Positions 25,771-37,815 of a stretch of DNA of 64,000 nt are shown here, piece after piece. Within the stretch, counting starts at the first letter, position 1. Every line of letters starts with the position of its first letter. Both the position numbers and the translations under genes were made by a program. The notes beneath the pieces are model-generated. The model worked only from the letters and a program-made list of their open reading frames with translations. It was not told the DNA's origin and did no database searches. Origin of the DNA: Mycolicibacterium moriokaense (lineage in GTDB: Bacteria > Actinomycetota > Actinomycetes > Mycobacteriales > Mycobacteriaceae); NCBI RefSeq assembly GCF_003347205.1, contig NZ_QQBJ01000001.1:62001-126000 (forward strand), in the 5' to 3' direction.

Positions 25771-27071
25771 CCCGGCGGAGCCAACCGGTAGACGGCGCCC
25801 GCGTCGTCGTCGCTGACGTAGACCGCACCATCGGGGCCGACGACCGCGGCCACCGGGCGCCCCCAACGGGATCCGTCGGCGGCCTGGAAGCCGCCGACGA
25901 GGGTCTGCTGGTCGCCGAGAGTGCCGTTGCGCCAACCGAAGAACGACACCTCGGGCGCGCGTGGCGGCCGGCGGTTCCATGACCCGTGGATGCCGACCAA
26001 TGCCCCGTCCGTGTACGGCGCAGGCAGCACGCCGGTGGTGAACGCCAGACCAAGCGGTGCGGAGTGCGCGCCCATGCTCTGCTCGACGGGCGGCAGGCCG
26101 GTGCAGTCCATCTGTGATCCGTTCTCGTTGGTCGACATGTCCCGGATGAACGACATGTCCGCCGGTCCGCCGTCGGGATTGCAGTAGGGCCAACCCAATT
26201 CACGTCCGGGCGTGACCCTGGCCAGGCTTTCCGGCGGGTGCTCGTTGACATAGTCCGTCTCGACGTCGCCGTCCGGGTTCGGGGCGTTGTCGCGGTTGTT
26301 CACCGCGGTCCACACCGAACCGTCCGGTGCGACGGCCAGGCCGGTGCCGTTGCGCACGCCGGTCGCGAACGTCTCGGCGGCTCCGCCGCCCGGTGGAATG
26401 CGCATGATGGTCGCGCGTTGCGGGTCGGCCTGCCGGTCGTGCGCCGAGATGTTGCCCGTCGAGCCGATGGAGAAGTACACCGCGCCGTCCGGTCCGACGG
26501 TCACGCTCTTCAACGCGTGCGCGTACGCGCCCCTCAGTTCCGGGCTGCGCGCATCGGGCAGGTCGTCCGCGATCGTCTGCGGGTTGACCGCGGCTCCGTC
26601 GAGGTAGTCGTATCTGTCGATCTGGTCGCTCTCGGCGACATAGAGAGCAGATCCCGCGAACGCCATCCCGTGCGGCTGGTCGAGGCCGTCGAGTAAGACC
26701 GACTGTTGTGGCGCCGCGCCGGGTTTCGGCGTCAGCTTGACGATCTGACCGGTAGAGGGCAACGACACCAGCAGCGCGCCGTCCGGCGTCCACGCCTCGA
26801 GGCGCGCGTTGGGGATCCGCGCCCACACCGCGATGGTCCAGCCCTCAGGGATCAGCGCCTCGCGGGGCTCGTCCAGCGGTGACTGCGCAAGTTCGGCGGG
26901 CACCGCGAGGGTCGTCGGGACCAGATGCGCCGACGCGGGAGCGGGTGCGGCGGGCGTCGACGCCGACGACTCGGGCGGTTGCCGCGGAGACGACTCGGTC
27001 GAGCACCCCGACAGCAGGGTGGCGCCGATGACTCCGACGACGAGGGCGCTACGCGGCGGCCAGATCCGCAT
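25767..27071 (-). CDS. Glucose/sorbosone dehydrogenase-like beta-propeller lipoprotein
   Basis: 434 residues. The start at 27071 gives a lipoprotein signal (RSALVVGVIGATLLSGC, lipidated Cys23), while longer frames do not. The body is a six-bladed propeller of the GSDH/PQQ sugar-dehydrogenase class: repeated blades with VGPDGAVYFSIG, VAPDGSVWTAVNN and VVGPDGAVYVSDDDAG, and the motifs ELGWPYCNPDGG and VGIHGSWNRRPP. Whether PQQ is bound cannot be told. It starts inside the end of the pirin gene (23-base overlap), suggesting one transcript. It ends convergently on the YmgE-type gene with a four-base overlap. Confidence 0.82.
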   Translation of the reverse strand: MRIWPPRSALVVGVIGATLLSGCSTESSPRQPPESSASTPAAPAPASAHLVPTTLAVPAELAQSPLDEPREALIPEGWTIAVWARIPNARLEAWTPDGALLVSLPSTGQIVKLTPKPGAAPQQSVLLDGLDQPHGMAFAGSALYVAESDQIDRYDYLDGAAVNPQTIADDLPDARSPELRGAYAHALKSVTVGPDGAVYFSIGSTGNISAHDRQADPQRATIMRIPPGGGAAETFATGVRNGTGLAVAPDGSVWTAVNNRDNAPNPDGDVETDYVNEHPPESLARVTPGRELGWPYCNPDGGPADMSFIRDMSTNENGSQMDCTGLPPVEQSMGAHSAPLGLAFTTGVLPAPYTDGALVGIHGSWNRRPPRAPEVSFFGWRNGTLGDQQTLVGGFQAADGSRWGRPVAAVVGPDGAVYVSDDDAGAVYRLAPPG

Positions 27072-27774
27072 GCATCTCCCACACCAGGATCTCCGAGGCT
27101 TCGGAGGCAGTGATCCGCACACCGTCGGCGTCGGTGAATCGGGCGGCGTCGCCCTCGCGCAGCGGCCCGGCGCCCTCGAGCGTCACCGCACCGCGCGGCA
27201 CGAACAGGTGCAGGAACGGTGCGTCGGGCAGAGTCACCGCATCGCCGGCCTGAAGCCGCGCACCGTGCAGCGCCGCGTTCTTGTTGTGGATGGCCACGGC
27301 GGCGTCGTCGTGCCTGCCCGACGCGATGGTGAACAATCCGCCGGCAAGCTGGTCGGCGCCGATCTCGGCCTGCTGGTAGCCGGGGTCGATACCGGCCTCG
27401 TCGGGCACCACCCACATCTGCACGAAATGCACAGCCTCGCTGGGCGATCCGTTCCTCTCGGAGTGCAGCACGCCTGTTCCGGCCGACATCCGCTGCGCCA
27501 GGCCGGGATAGATGACGCCCGCGTTGCCCATCGAGTCGCGGTGCTCCAGCGATCCCGCCAGCACCCACGTGACGATCTCCATGTCGCGGTGCGGGTGGGT
27601 GTCAAACCCGGCAGCCGGTGTGACCCGGTCGTCGTTGTTGACCAGCAGCAGCCCGTGGTGGGTGTTCGACGGGTCGTAATAGCCGGCGAACGAGAACGAG
27701 TGCTTCGAGTCCAGCCAGTCCGTCGTGCTGGTGCCTCGATCGGATGCGCGACGGATGTCGACGGATGCCGTCAT
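27049..27774 (-). CDS. Pirin-family bicupin protein
   Basis: 241 residues from the ATG at 27774. Pirin signature residues are clear: SFSFAGYYDP near residue 26, the metal-binding HPHRDMEIVTWVL (about 60-72) and HSERN (about 104). The C-terminal cupin is less conserved. Family members bind iron and act as quercetinase-like dioxygenases or redox-sensing co-regulators. The place next to sigG matches Rv0181c-Rv0182c of M. tuberculosis. Confidence 0.87.
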   Translation of the reverse strand: MTASVDIRRASDRGTSTTDWLDSKHSFSFAGYYDPSNTHHGLLLVNNDDRVTPAAGFDTHPHRDMEIVTWVLAGSLEHRDSMGNAGVIYPGLAQRMSAGTGVLHSERNGSPSEAVHFVQMWVVPDEAGIDPGYQQAEIGADQLAGGLFTIASGRHDDAAVAIHNKNAALHGARLQAGDAVTLPDAPFLHLFVPRGAVTLEGAGPLREGDAARFTDADGVRITASEASEILVWEMHADLAAA

Positions 27775-27857
27775 GCACCCCAGGGTACGGACGCCTTGCT
27801 GACCACGACTACCTCCGCGCCCAGGCGTGAAGAGCACCCTGGGACATGCCGAAACCC

Positions 27858-27898
27858 GACTTTTGCAGAGGAAGTGCGAGTAGACGTCTACAAAAGTC
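27858..27898. repeat. Palindromic element between sigG and the pirin gene
   Basis: Eight-base arms GACTTTTG (27858-27865) and CAAAAGTC (27891-27898) enclose 25 bases whose end contains a perfect 12-base palindrome GTAGACGTCTAC (27880-27891). It lies just after the sigG stop and before the pirin start, both on the minus strand. It could be a terminator, an operator or a REP-like element; the sequence does not decide. Confidence 0.45.
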
Positions 27899-27909
27899 CG
27901 ATCTCGCGG

Positions 27910-30840
<2,931 letters not shown>

Positions 30841-30843
30841 CCC

Positions 30844-30857
30844 TAGTCTGTTGGTCG
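30844..30857 (+). promoter_or_regulatory. Leaderless promoter of the DUF2786 gene
   Basis: TAGTCT at 30844-30849 (TANNNT) ends eight bases before the ATG at 30858, right after the previous stop. Confidence 0.35.
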
Positions 30858-31607
30858 ATGACTGACGACAAGATGCTGGCCCGCATCGCCGCCCTGTTGC
30901 GGCAGGCCGAGGGCACCGACAACGCGCACGAGGCAGAGGCGTTCATGGCGGCCGCGCAGCGGTTGGCCACCGCGACGTCGATCGATCTCGCCGTGGCCCG
31001 TTCGCATTCCGATCAGCGCACCAAGGCGCAGGCGCCGGTGCAGCGCACCATCACCATCGGCGACCCGGGGAAGCGCGGGCTGCGCACGTACGTGCAACTG
31101 TTCACCGTCATCGCGCATGCCAACGACGTGAAGTGCGACATCGCGTCGAACTCCACGTTCGTCTACGCCTACGGGTTCGCCGAGGACATCGACGCCAGCC
31201 ACGCGCTCTACGCCAGCTTGGTGACGCAGATGGTGAAGGCATCCGAGGGCTACATCGCATCCGGGGACCACAAACCCACCCCGACCATCACTGCCCGCAT
31301 CAACTTCCAGTTGGCGTTCGGCGCCCGCATCGGTCAGCGACTGGCCGAGGCGCGCGAGCAGGCCCGCCGTGAGGCCACCAAGAGCAAACGAAGCAACCCG
31401 GGTACCGCGATTGCGTTGCGGGACAAGGACGTCGAGTTGAAGAGCTTCTACCGCGAGACGTCGCAGGCGCGTGGTACCTGGCGGGCCACCAGCGCGACGG
31501 CGGGGTACTCGTCGTCCGCCCGACGCGCCGGTGACCGCGCGGGTCGGCGGGCCCGGCTCGGCAACAGTGCGGAGATCAACGGCGCGCGCACCGCGCTGAA
31601 CCGGTGA
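30858..31607 (+). CDS. DUF2786-domain protein, Rv0184 type
   Basis: 249 residues. The N-terminal DUF2786 region (MLARIAALLRQAEGTDNAHEAEAFMAAAQRLA, about 5-36) is followed by an unknown central domain and a basic Arg/Ser/Ala-rich C-terminus (from about 170) that could bind nucleic acid. Position and length match Rv0184. No enzymatic motif is recognised. The stop overlaps the next GTG by four bases. Confidence 0.75.
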   Translation: MTDDKMLARIAALLRQAEGTDNAHEAEAFMAAAQRLATATSIDLAVARSHSDQRTKAQAPVQRTITIGDPGKRGLRTYVQLFTVIAHANDVKCDIASNSTFVYAYGFAEDIDASHALYASLVTQMVKASEGYIASGDHKPTPTITARINFQLAFGARIGQRLAEAREQARREATKSKRSNPGTAIALRDKDVELKSFYRETSQARGTWRATSATAGYSSSARRAGDRAGRRARLGNSAEINGARTALNR

Positions 31608-32047
31608 GCACGCGCGACAGCCAACGCTCGAAGGTCTACGCCGCCGAGGAATTCGTCAGAACCCTGTTCGACCGCGCGGGTGAGCACGGCAACCGCACGA
31701 TCGAGTTCTTCGGCACCAATCTCACCCTGCCGCCCGAGGCTCGGTTCGCCTCAGTCGAATCCGTGCAGCGCTATGTCGACGACGTGCTGGCCCTCGGGTC
31801 CGTACGCCGGCGCTGGCGCGACGCGGCACCGCTGACCGTGCGGCCCCGGCGCGGCATCACCGCCGCGCACTACGAACGTGACGACGACGGTGCCGCCATC
31901 GCGGTGCCTGAGCGACGGACCACCTGGGCGCTCCGCGAACTCGTGGTGTTCTTTGGACACTTCACAGCTGTTTACAGCACCATACCGGTCCAAAGGCCGG
32001 AATCCCACGATGGCGGTTGCAGGAACCGTGCATTCGGTTGTCCCTGA
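31604..32047 (+). pseudogene. Truncated TIGR04338/Rv0185-type metallohydrolase, cut at the island junction
   Basis: The first about 115 residues, from GTG 31604, read as the Rv0185-type conserved protein (RSKVYAAEEFVRTLFDRAGEHGNRTIEFFG, then TTWALRELVVF). In the family this strand is followed directly by the HExxH zinc motif; here the frame continues as FGHFTAVYSTIPVQ and unrelated, low-quality sequence to a stop at 32047. The zinc-binding half is therefore missing and the gene is not expected to work. The break near 31,950 marks the left end of foreign DNA. Confidence 0.75.
31951..31995. repeat. Inverted repeat at the island junction
   Basis: CTTTGGAC (31951-31958) recurs inverted as GTCCAAAG (31988-31995), separated by 29 bases, precisely where the conserved gene is interrupted. 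It may be a recombinase-binding or terminal structure. No integrase or tRNA is next to it. Confidence 0.4.
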
Positions 32048-32196
32048 CATCGGCGTGATCCGGCAGCAACGACCACAGCGTGGGCGGAAGCCTGGATCAG
32101 CCGTTAACCGGGGACGTTCGCCCTTACTCGGGTCGCTGCCGCGCCGACCCCTGCGCAAGGTTGCAGCTGGGCCAAGAACCAGCCATCGTTGCGAAG

Positions 32197-32460
32197 ATGG
32201 TGGATGATTTGCAGATGGCAGCCGAGGGACGGAGTTCTCGCGAGGACTTGGCAGCCTGGCTCACCGATCGCGATCTTCTTGACCACTCGGTTCATGATCC
32301 GTGGATTGCTCACGTGCGCAACGATTATCCTGGAACCGTGCAACAGGAGTGCGCCTCATCTCCTGAGTTGAGCGACCTCCCGAGAAGCGCGGCTGCTAGT
32401 AGTTCAGTCGTTCGTTCAAAGAATGTTCGACAGAGCGAACGAGGAGACACGCATGAGTGA
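32197..32460 (+). CDS. Small hypothetical protein
   Basis: An 87-residue frame from ATG 32197 (EDLAAWLTDRDLLDHSVHDP, later Ser/Val-rich). It overlaps the following gene by eight bases, and together they resemble a two-gene operon of small acidic proteins as found in toxin-antitoxin loci. No family is recognised, and codon use is weaker than in the next gene, so this may be non-coding or a remnant. Confidence 0.3.
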   Translation: MVDDLQMAAEGRSSREDLAAWLTDRDLLDHSVHDPWIAHVRNDYPGTVQQECASSPELSDLPRSAAASSSVVRSKNVRQSERGDTHE

Positions 32461-32728
32461 GGGCAAGAGCTTCCGACGGATGAACGACCGGATCGATGAA
32501 CTCATCACTGATCCCCTAATCGCGGATGACGTGCGACGCTACGAGGCTGAACGGCAACAGGATGACCGCCTAGCCGCGATCAAGGGTAGTAGTGGAACTC
32601 TGTCCGAGGCGTTCCCTTCCGGGTACCGAGAGGAACTCCGTGAAGATTGGTCAGCAGTCCTGGCAGAGGCGGCACACATGATTGCTCAGCGATCAGCTGA
32701 GTTGAATCGCCGACTGAATGAAGAGTGA
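32453..32728 (+). CDS. Small hypothetical protein, charged and helical
   Basis: 91 residues from ATG 32453, preceded by a GAGGAG ribosome site (32440-32445); an in-frame ATG at 32423 has none. The sequence is highly charged and helical (MNDRIDELITDPLIADDVRRYE, then AEAAHMIAQRSAELNRRLNEE), like an antitoxin or DNA-associated accessory protein. A CTAGTAG half-site close to the defence-cluster palindrome occurs upstream at 32397-32403. Function unknown. Confidence 0.5.
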   Translation: MSEGKSFRRMNDRIDELITDPLIADDVRRYEAERQQDDRLAAIKGSSGTLSEAFPSGYREELREDWSAVLAEAAHMIAQRSAELNRRLNEE

Positions 32729-32837
32729 CCGGTGCCAGCCTCACGATAAGTGAGTCAACGGCTTTCGATACCGGCGCCGCCGCCCGCACTCAACGTCTCC
32801 CCCGTCCACCCGTTCTGGGCCAACTGCATATCCTGCA

Positions 32838-33504
32838 CTACTTCTCCGGCAACTCGGTCTGAGCAGGACCCGGGCTTGGCGCACCGATTCGATCAGGACT
32901 CCGGCTGCTCGAATTGCTCCCCGCGATGAATGCGGCCAGATCAGTCGCGCCCCGATGTTCATCGAAGCGCGCAGCTGCGCGGTGTAACGCGGCTTGTCGA
33001 CGTCCCAGTCGTATTGCTGCTCGGCGGGGTTCTGGGCGGCGGCGAACACAAGGTCAGCGAGAGGCCTTGCGCGACCGTTTCCGTCCACGAACGGATGAAT
33101 GCGAACCGCCTCGGCATGCACGACGATCCCCAGTTGCCGCGCCGTCCAGTCGGTGGTGTGCTTCCAGCGCCAGGCAATCGTCGAGCGAGTTGCGCAGCTC
33201 CACCGCGATCTGCTCGGGCGCGACGCCGATGTTGCCTTCGAGTTGCCGCGGTCGGCCGGCCCGCTCCCAGATCGGCCTGAACCACCGCGTGTGCAGATCG
33301 CACGAAGCGATCACTTAGGAGATCGCCGAGCGGCAACGACCCGTTGCATGAACTCGTCGACCACCTGGTCTTGCATCCCTGTTCGAGGTCGTAAACGTCC
33401 GCACGCGTAATGGTTTTGTCCAGGATCTCGACGACCTCAGAAAGCAGAGCGTCGAGTTCGTCGTGCGGTAGCGGTGTTTCACCGTATACCGGCGTCAGCC
33501 CCAT
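32838..33504 (-). pseudogene. Decayed Fic-domain protein (AMPylation toxin)
   Basis: Reading three frames in turn reconstructs a Fic protein of about 220 residues. Frame 1 gives GLTPVYGETPLPHDELDALL and TITRADVYDLEQG; frame 2 gives DLHTRWFRPIWERAGRPRQL and VAPEQIAVELRNSLDDC; frame 3 gives HAEAVRIHPFVDGNGRAR, the Fic active-site motif; the end RFDEHRGATDLAAFI is in another frame. At least four frameshifts make it inactive. The start overlaps the stop of the antitoxin remnant (ATGA). Confidence 0.8.
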
Positions 33505-33676
33505 CAGCGCCCGGGTGGCTGCTGCTTCGCGAGGTAAGCCTTAGTGCGGCCGATTATCGGTGGGCGGTCGACACGACACTGCCCTTCAACTTGGCCGACG
33601 CCTGCGTGGCCCGCATCCCGGCCTCCTTCACAGCGGCCCTGGACACCACCACCTTCTTGGGTGTGTTGGGCTCCAT
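33504..33676 (-). pseudogene. Remnant of the small antitoxin partner of fic
   Basis: From ATG 33676 the frame reads EPNTPKKVVVSRAAVKEAGM, then ASAKLKG, and stops at 33554 after a shift. The other frame continues with VDRPPIIGRTKAYLAKQQPP and ends overlapping the fic start. Joined, this is a protein of about 55 residues of the kind found directly upstream of mycobacterial fic genes. One frameshift disables it. Confidence 0.55.
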
Positions 33677-34038
33677 CGCGGCACCTCCCTGCGGGCTCGA
33701 CCTGAAGGCCGGTCCTACCGGCCCACACCCGCAATGACCACGCCATTCACCCGGATCTGAAGTCGTCGACGGTTAACGAGCGCGGTATCAGCCACAAGGT
33801 GTTGGGATCGCCCTCGACGAGGGGCTGGGGTGACCGTCTGCGTCCAAGACCATCCAAGAACGAGGAAAATGCAGCAGAGCGCGCAGCTCGAGGACGCCTG
33901 AGTCCGGTCGAATGCGAACCTTGAGGTCGCGGCGACGAAAGCGAAGTCGAATGTCGGACTGACGCGCGAGACTGAACGCGTGAATAAGCCCGCCCGCTTA
34001 GCAGCGGTATCGTCCGGCTCGCCGGACGCAAAGAATGA
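33677..34038. other. Non-coding gap before the NACHT gene
   Basis: No convincing gene is seen. A minus-strand tail near 33,770-33,840 (GDPNTLWLIPRSLTVDD) may be the end of a lost gene. A perfect hairpin CGTCCGG-ctcg-CCGGACG at 34011-34028 lies 10 bases before the NACHT start and could be an operator or leader structure. Confidence 0.35.
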
Positions 34039-37000
34039 ATGTCACAGATGACCGTTAGTCGGGTCGACAGAGATCGCGTTGGCAAGGATCATCGCGATGA
34101 AGTTGCGCGGGCGGCGCGCGCAGCTTCGCCGAATGCGCGTAGACGCGGGGGTGGCCGAAGTTCGGGCCCGGGCAAACCGCTGAGCGAGCAACCCGGTAAC
34201 TCGTTTCGGTATCTCTATCAGCGCCTGAGCGAGAAAGAGTTTCAGCAGCTTTGTAGCGCACTGATTCGCATCGCTTACCCCGATGCTCGTTGTTTTCCCG
34301 TCGGTATGAGCGACGGAGGCCGTGACATCAGCGGCTCGGAGGGAGAACTTGCGGTCATCTTTCAGGTCAAATGGACCAGCAAGGCGCTGCAGAACCCGGT
34401 GACCTGGCTCAGAAGCGCCGTCGAGGCCGAACGGGCGAACATCGAGCGTCTCATTCGCGAAGAGGGTGCGACCGAGTACCGGCTTATGACCTGTGTGGCA
34501 GGCACCAGTACTCCTAAGACGGGCACCATTGATCGCCTGGACGAGGAACTGAACAAGCTCTCAGAGCAGTACGGCGTCCGGATGCGTTGCATGTGGCAGT
34601 CCGACTTGGATTCGATGGTCGACAGCGCGCCCGACGCAACCAAGTGGTCTTACGCCCAAATGCTCGTTGGGCAAGATCTCATTCGCTACCTGGTCGACGG
34701 GTCTCAAGCCGAAGGGCGCGCCGCCGACATGCGCCGAACGTTGCTAGCTGTGATGTCCGCTCAGTGGGGCGAGGATGCGAAAGTCAAGTTCAGTCAGGTG
34801 GACATGGACCACCTCAACATCGTGGACCTATTCGTAGACGTCGAAGAAACGCTGGAGGAGCCGGCCGGTAACGCGCTGGACGCCTACGTAGGCCGGCAGC
34901 AGGCTCGCGGCGAAGGCGCCGTGCAGTACCTGCTGCGCACTACGATGCCGTTGACGCTCATTCGTGGCGAGCCCGGTCAGGGAAAGTCGACGCTCGGCCA
35001 ATACCTCTGCCAGGTTCACCGAGCTGCTCTCCTGCCAGCCAGCGACATCACGATGGGCAAGGCGCCCGATCACCGGCCTGCCGATCCAAAGCTGGCACTT
35101 CGCGCGGACTTGAAAGAGTACGCGACATGGCTGTTCGGGCAGGACCCCTGGGGCCACGATGAACGGAAGGCAAAGCGGCCGAAGGCTGCCGAACGCAGCG
35201 TCGAGCATTTTCTCGCCTTGCTTTGCGCCTATCACAGCGGCGGACGATCCGTCACTGTCGAACAGATCAACGACCTCACCCAACGCTATCCACTTCTGGT
35301 TGTCCTTGACGGGCTGGATGAGGTCGCGGACTCCGCCTTGAGATCTGAAGTCGTGCAACAGATTGATACATTCGCGCGCAGACTGGGCGGCACTTCGCAA
35401 CGCCGTTTTCAAGTCGTGGTGACGACGCGACCGAACAACGGCGGATTGAAGGAACCTTCCGCGGAGATGTTCGAGACGGTAAGGCTGGTGCGCCTATCAC
35501 CCTCGCTTCAGCACGAATACATGCGCAAATGGACCTCCGTGCATCACATACGAGGCCGCAAGCAGCGGCAGTTGATGAAGGTCTTCCGAGACCGTAGCGC
35601 TCAAGACCACGTAGCCGAACTCGCTAAGAATCCAATGCAATTGACGATTTTGCTTTTTCTCGTGAACCGTCGCGGCGAAGGTGTACCCGATGCGCGTACC
35701 GCGATGTATCGGCAGTTCATGGAAACCCTGTTGGATAGAGAAGTCGAGAAGGACCAACTGGTCAAGGACAACGTGCCTCTGGTCTACGAATTAACCGCAT
35801 ACCTCGGCTGGCTGATGCAGTCCGGCGTCGAGTCACGCACGGTGCCGGATCGCCTGGAAACCAAACGAATTAAACGCCATCTGCGCAACTACCTCGACGA
35901 GGTAGAGGGCCCGATGAACTTGGTAGATCAACTGTTCAGCGCCATATCGGACCGATTTTGGGCGTTGTCGAGCAAGGTGGACGGGACGTTCGAATTCTCT
36001 GTCCACTCGGTCCGTGAGTACTTCGCTGCATTGTTCCTCTCGGATTACGTCGGTCTCTTCGGGGAAGCCGTGGTGCTGCGAAGTGATGTTCTCCGCGCAC
36101 TGGTGGATCGCTCATACTGGGCGAACACTGCGAGGTTCTACGCGGGCTTCGCGAACCCGAATGAGCTCATGACGCTTGTTGCCGGGTTGGATGAATCAAT
36201 CGAATCGGGCCGGCATCCGCTACAGGCTCGCGCATCGGTCCTTGCTCTGTTGGCCGACGGTGTGTTCGCGCCTGTAGCTAGGTCGCAGCGCGCGACCGCG
36301 CACCTACTGTCGGATCCACTGTCGATACGGCTCCTCGCTGCGACAGGTCTGAAATCCCCGCTGCCCGACCTTCCCGCCGAGCGGGGCGGCAGCGACCTCG
36401 CCGCAGCCCTGATGACGGCTAGCGCGGCTAATCCGGACGAGGCGCTCTCGCGGGACAGAGTCCGAATCCTTCCCCGGCTGGGAGTCAACCGCGAGGCATT
36501 CGAAGCATGGTGGATCCCTCGCTTGACCGCAGCTATCGGATCTCCGCATGAGGCGGCCTGGATTCAGCTCGGTGTTGATTTTCCTGGTGCGACACTGGAC
36601 GATTCGGCTGCCACGGCTATCGCGCTCGATGACGCTGCCAATCGGCGCGCAGCCATCGCGCTCAAGGCCCGACCGCCAGCCGGATCGGCAGCGCATGAAG
36701 TCCTCATTCGAAGTGTTCTTGACAATGAGGTAAGCGACATCGCAGTGGCTGGCACGGACATGGCTGGCGACCTGCTCAAAGTTCTACGGCCACAACACTA
36801 TCTACGACTGTCGACTCCCACCGCCGACCCGATATACCTCGTGCCGGTCGGGCACCTGGTCGATAACGAAGCCGAAAGGAAGGCGCGATCCAGCATATTC
36901 AAACGCCTGAAGACGGTCGATAGACGCTACGAACGGATCATGCGGGCAAGCGCCGTCCGACGCGGCGAGTCCAAATCGACCGCACCTTGGCAGCACACCG

Positions 37001-37815
37001 CACGTGAACTCGCCGCAATACACGGCCAATGCCTCATCGGCGCCGAGATCGCGCTCATCGGTGCCATCCAGCTAGACATCGTGACCGGCGGATCAATCAC
37101 ACCCGGAGCCAGCGCATTTGGTAGTTCGTCTGACTACGGCATGCTCGTCCAGCAGACCCGTGCCAACAAGTCTTCGGGATCATGGTGGAAGGACCAGATC
37201 GAATTTTGTGACGACGACTTGTCCCGCACGACTTGGGCGTTAGCTTTCGTCGCGATAGCGGACATGGAAGTGGTCGCGGAGCACATCGCCGCATTCGATG
37301 AAGTAGTAGAGCAGATCGAGGAGGATGCGTTTTTCAGTGCTGCTCAGACTTCCAGCCGCCTCGCTGCCAGTGCCATCGGCCGACGCCTCCGGTCAGAAAT
37401 TTGGGAGGCGACGCGATCTGCAACTGATAGAGCTCGACTCCTAATAGCGCACCACGCCGCCACGCTCGAGTCCTTCGATCCGCTCGCGGGCTTGAGCGCC
37501 AGCCAGTTAAGTCAAATGGCAGGCTACGGACACGCGTCGTGGCCAGCGGTCCGGGCAATCAGCGTGCGCCTGCTCACTGGCGAGCCAGTGGCTCCTCTCC
37601 TTGAGGCGCTGGAGGCATGCGGACCTGATGCGCACATCGTCATACCTGATGGCAAAGCTGAGAGCTCGCCGTTGCTCACCGATTCCATTCTCGAACAACC
37701 GCAGAAGTTCCCGCTCGGTTGGGTCGTCGCTGCCGAACGGTGGAGATCCTCACGGCACGTCGAGCCGCCGCTGTCCACGCTTGCAATCGCGAATGGATGG
37801 GTTCCCGACCTCTGA
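34039..37815 (+). CDS. Restriction-endonuclease-like/NACHT NTPase, candidate anti-phage protein
   Basis: 1258 residues. After a basic N-terminus, residues about 60-190 form a PD-(D/E)xK (Mrr-like) nuclease: SFRYLYQRLSEKEFQQLCSAL, GGRDIS (Asp96) and FQVKW (Gln109-x-Lys111). The NACHT/STAND NTPase follows, with Walker A GEPGQGKST (310-318) and Walker B LLVVLDGLDEVAD (Asp424, Asp427-Glu428), then a sensor-like TTRPNNGG and winged-helix/arm region (SVHSVREYFAALFLSDY). The remaining about 600 residues are helical and unassigned, the position of a target-sensing domain in STAND proteins. The architecture (nuclease effector, NTPase switch, C-terminal sensor) is that of bacterial NLR-like defence proteins such as Avs/bNACHT; assignment to a named type is not possible here. 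Confidence 0.8.
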   Translation: MSQMTVSRVDRDRVGKDHRDEVARAARAASPNARRRGGGRSSGPGKPLSEQPGNSFRYLYQRLSEKEFQQLCSALIRIAYPDARCFPVGMSDGGRDISGSEGELAVIFQVKWTSKALQNPVTWLRSAVEAERANIERLIREEGATEYRLMTCVAGTSTPKTGTIDRLDEELNKLSEQYGVRMRCMWQSDLDSMVDSAPDATKWSYAQMLVGQDLIRYLVDGSQAEGRAADMRRTLLAVMSAQWGEDAKVKFSQVDMDHLNIVDLFVDVEETLEEPAGNALDAYVGRQQARGEGAVQYLLRTTMPLTLIRGEPGQGKSTLGQYLCQVHRAALLPASDITMGKAPDHRPADPKLALRADLKEYATWLFGQDPWGHDERKAKRPKAAERSVEHFLALLCAYHSGGRSVTVEQINDLTQRYPLLVVLDGLDEVADSALRSEVVQQIDTFARRLGGTSQRRFQVVVTTRPNNGGLKEPSAEMFETVRLVRLSPSLQHEYMRKWTSVHHIRGRKQRQLMKVFRDRSAQDHVAELAKNPMQLTILLFLVNRRGEGVPDARTAMYRQFMETLLDREVEKDQLVKDNVPLVYELTAYLGWLMQSGVESRTVPDRLETKRIKRHLRNYLDEVEGPMNLVDQLFSAISDRFWALSSKVDGTFEFSVHSVREYFAALFLSDYVGLFGEAVVLRSDVLRALVDRSYWANTARFYAGFANPNELMTLVAGLDESIESGRHPLQARASVLALLADGVFAPVARSQRATAHLLSDPLSIRLLAATGLKSPLPDLPAERGGSDLAAALMTASAANPDEALSRDRVRILPRLGVNREAFEAWWIPRLTAAIGSPHEAAWIQLGVDFPGATLDDSAATAIALDDAANRRAAIALKARPPAGSAAHEVLIRSVLDNEVSDIAVAGTDMAGDLLKVLRPQHYLRLSTPTADPIYLVPVGHLVDNEAERKARSSIFKRLKTVDRRYERIMRASAVRRGESKSTAPWQHTARELAAIHGQCLIGAEIALIGAIQLDIVTGGSITPGASAFGSSSDYGMLVQQTRANKSSGSWWKDQIEFCDDDLSRTTWALAFVAIADMEVVAEHIAAFDEVVEQIEEDAFFSAAQTSSRLAASAIGRRLRSEIWEATRSATDRARLLIAHHAATLESFDPLAGLSASQLSQMAGYGHASWPAVRAISVRLLTGEPVAPLLEALEACGPDAHIVIPDGKAESSPLLTDSILEQPQKFPLGWVVAAERWRSSRHVEPPLSTLAIANGWVPDL

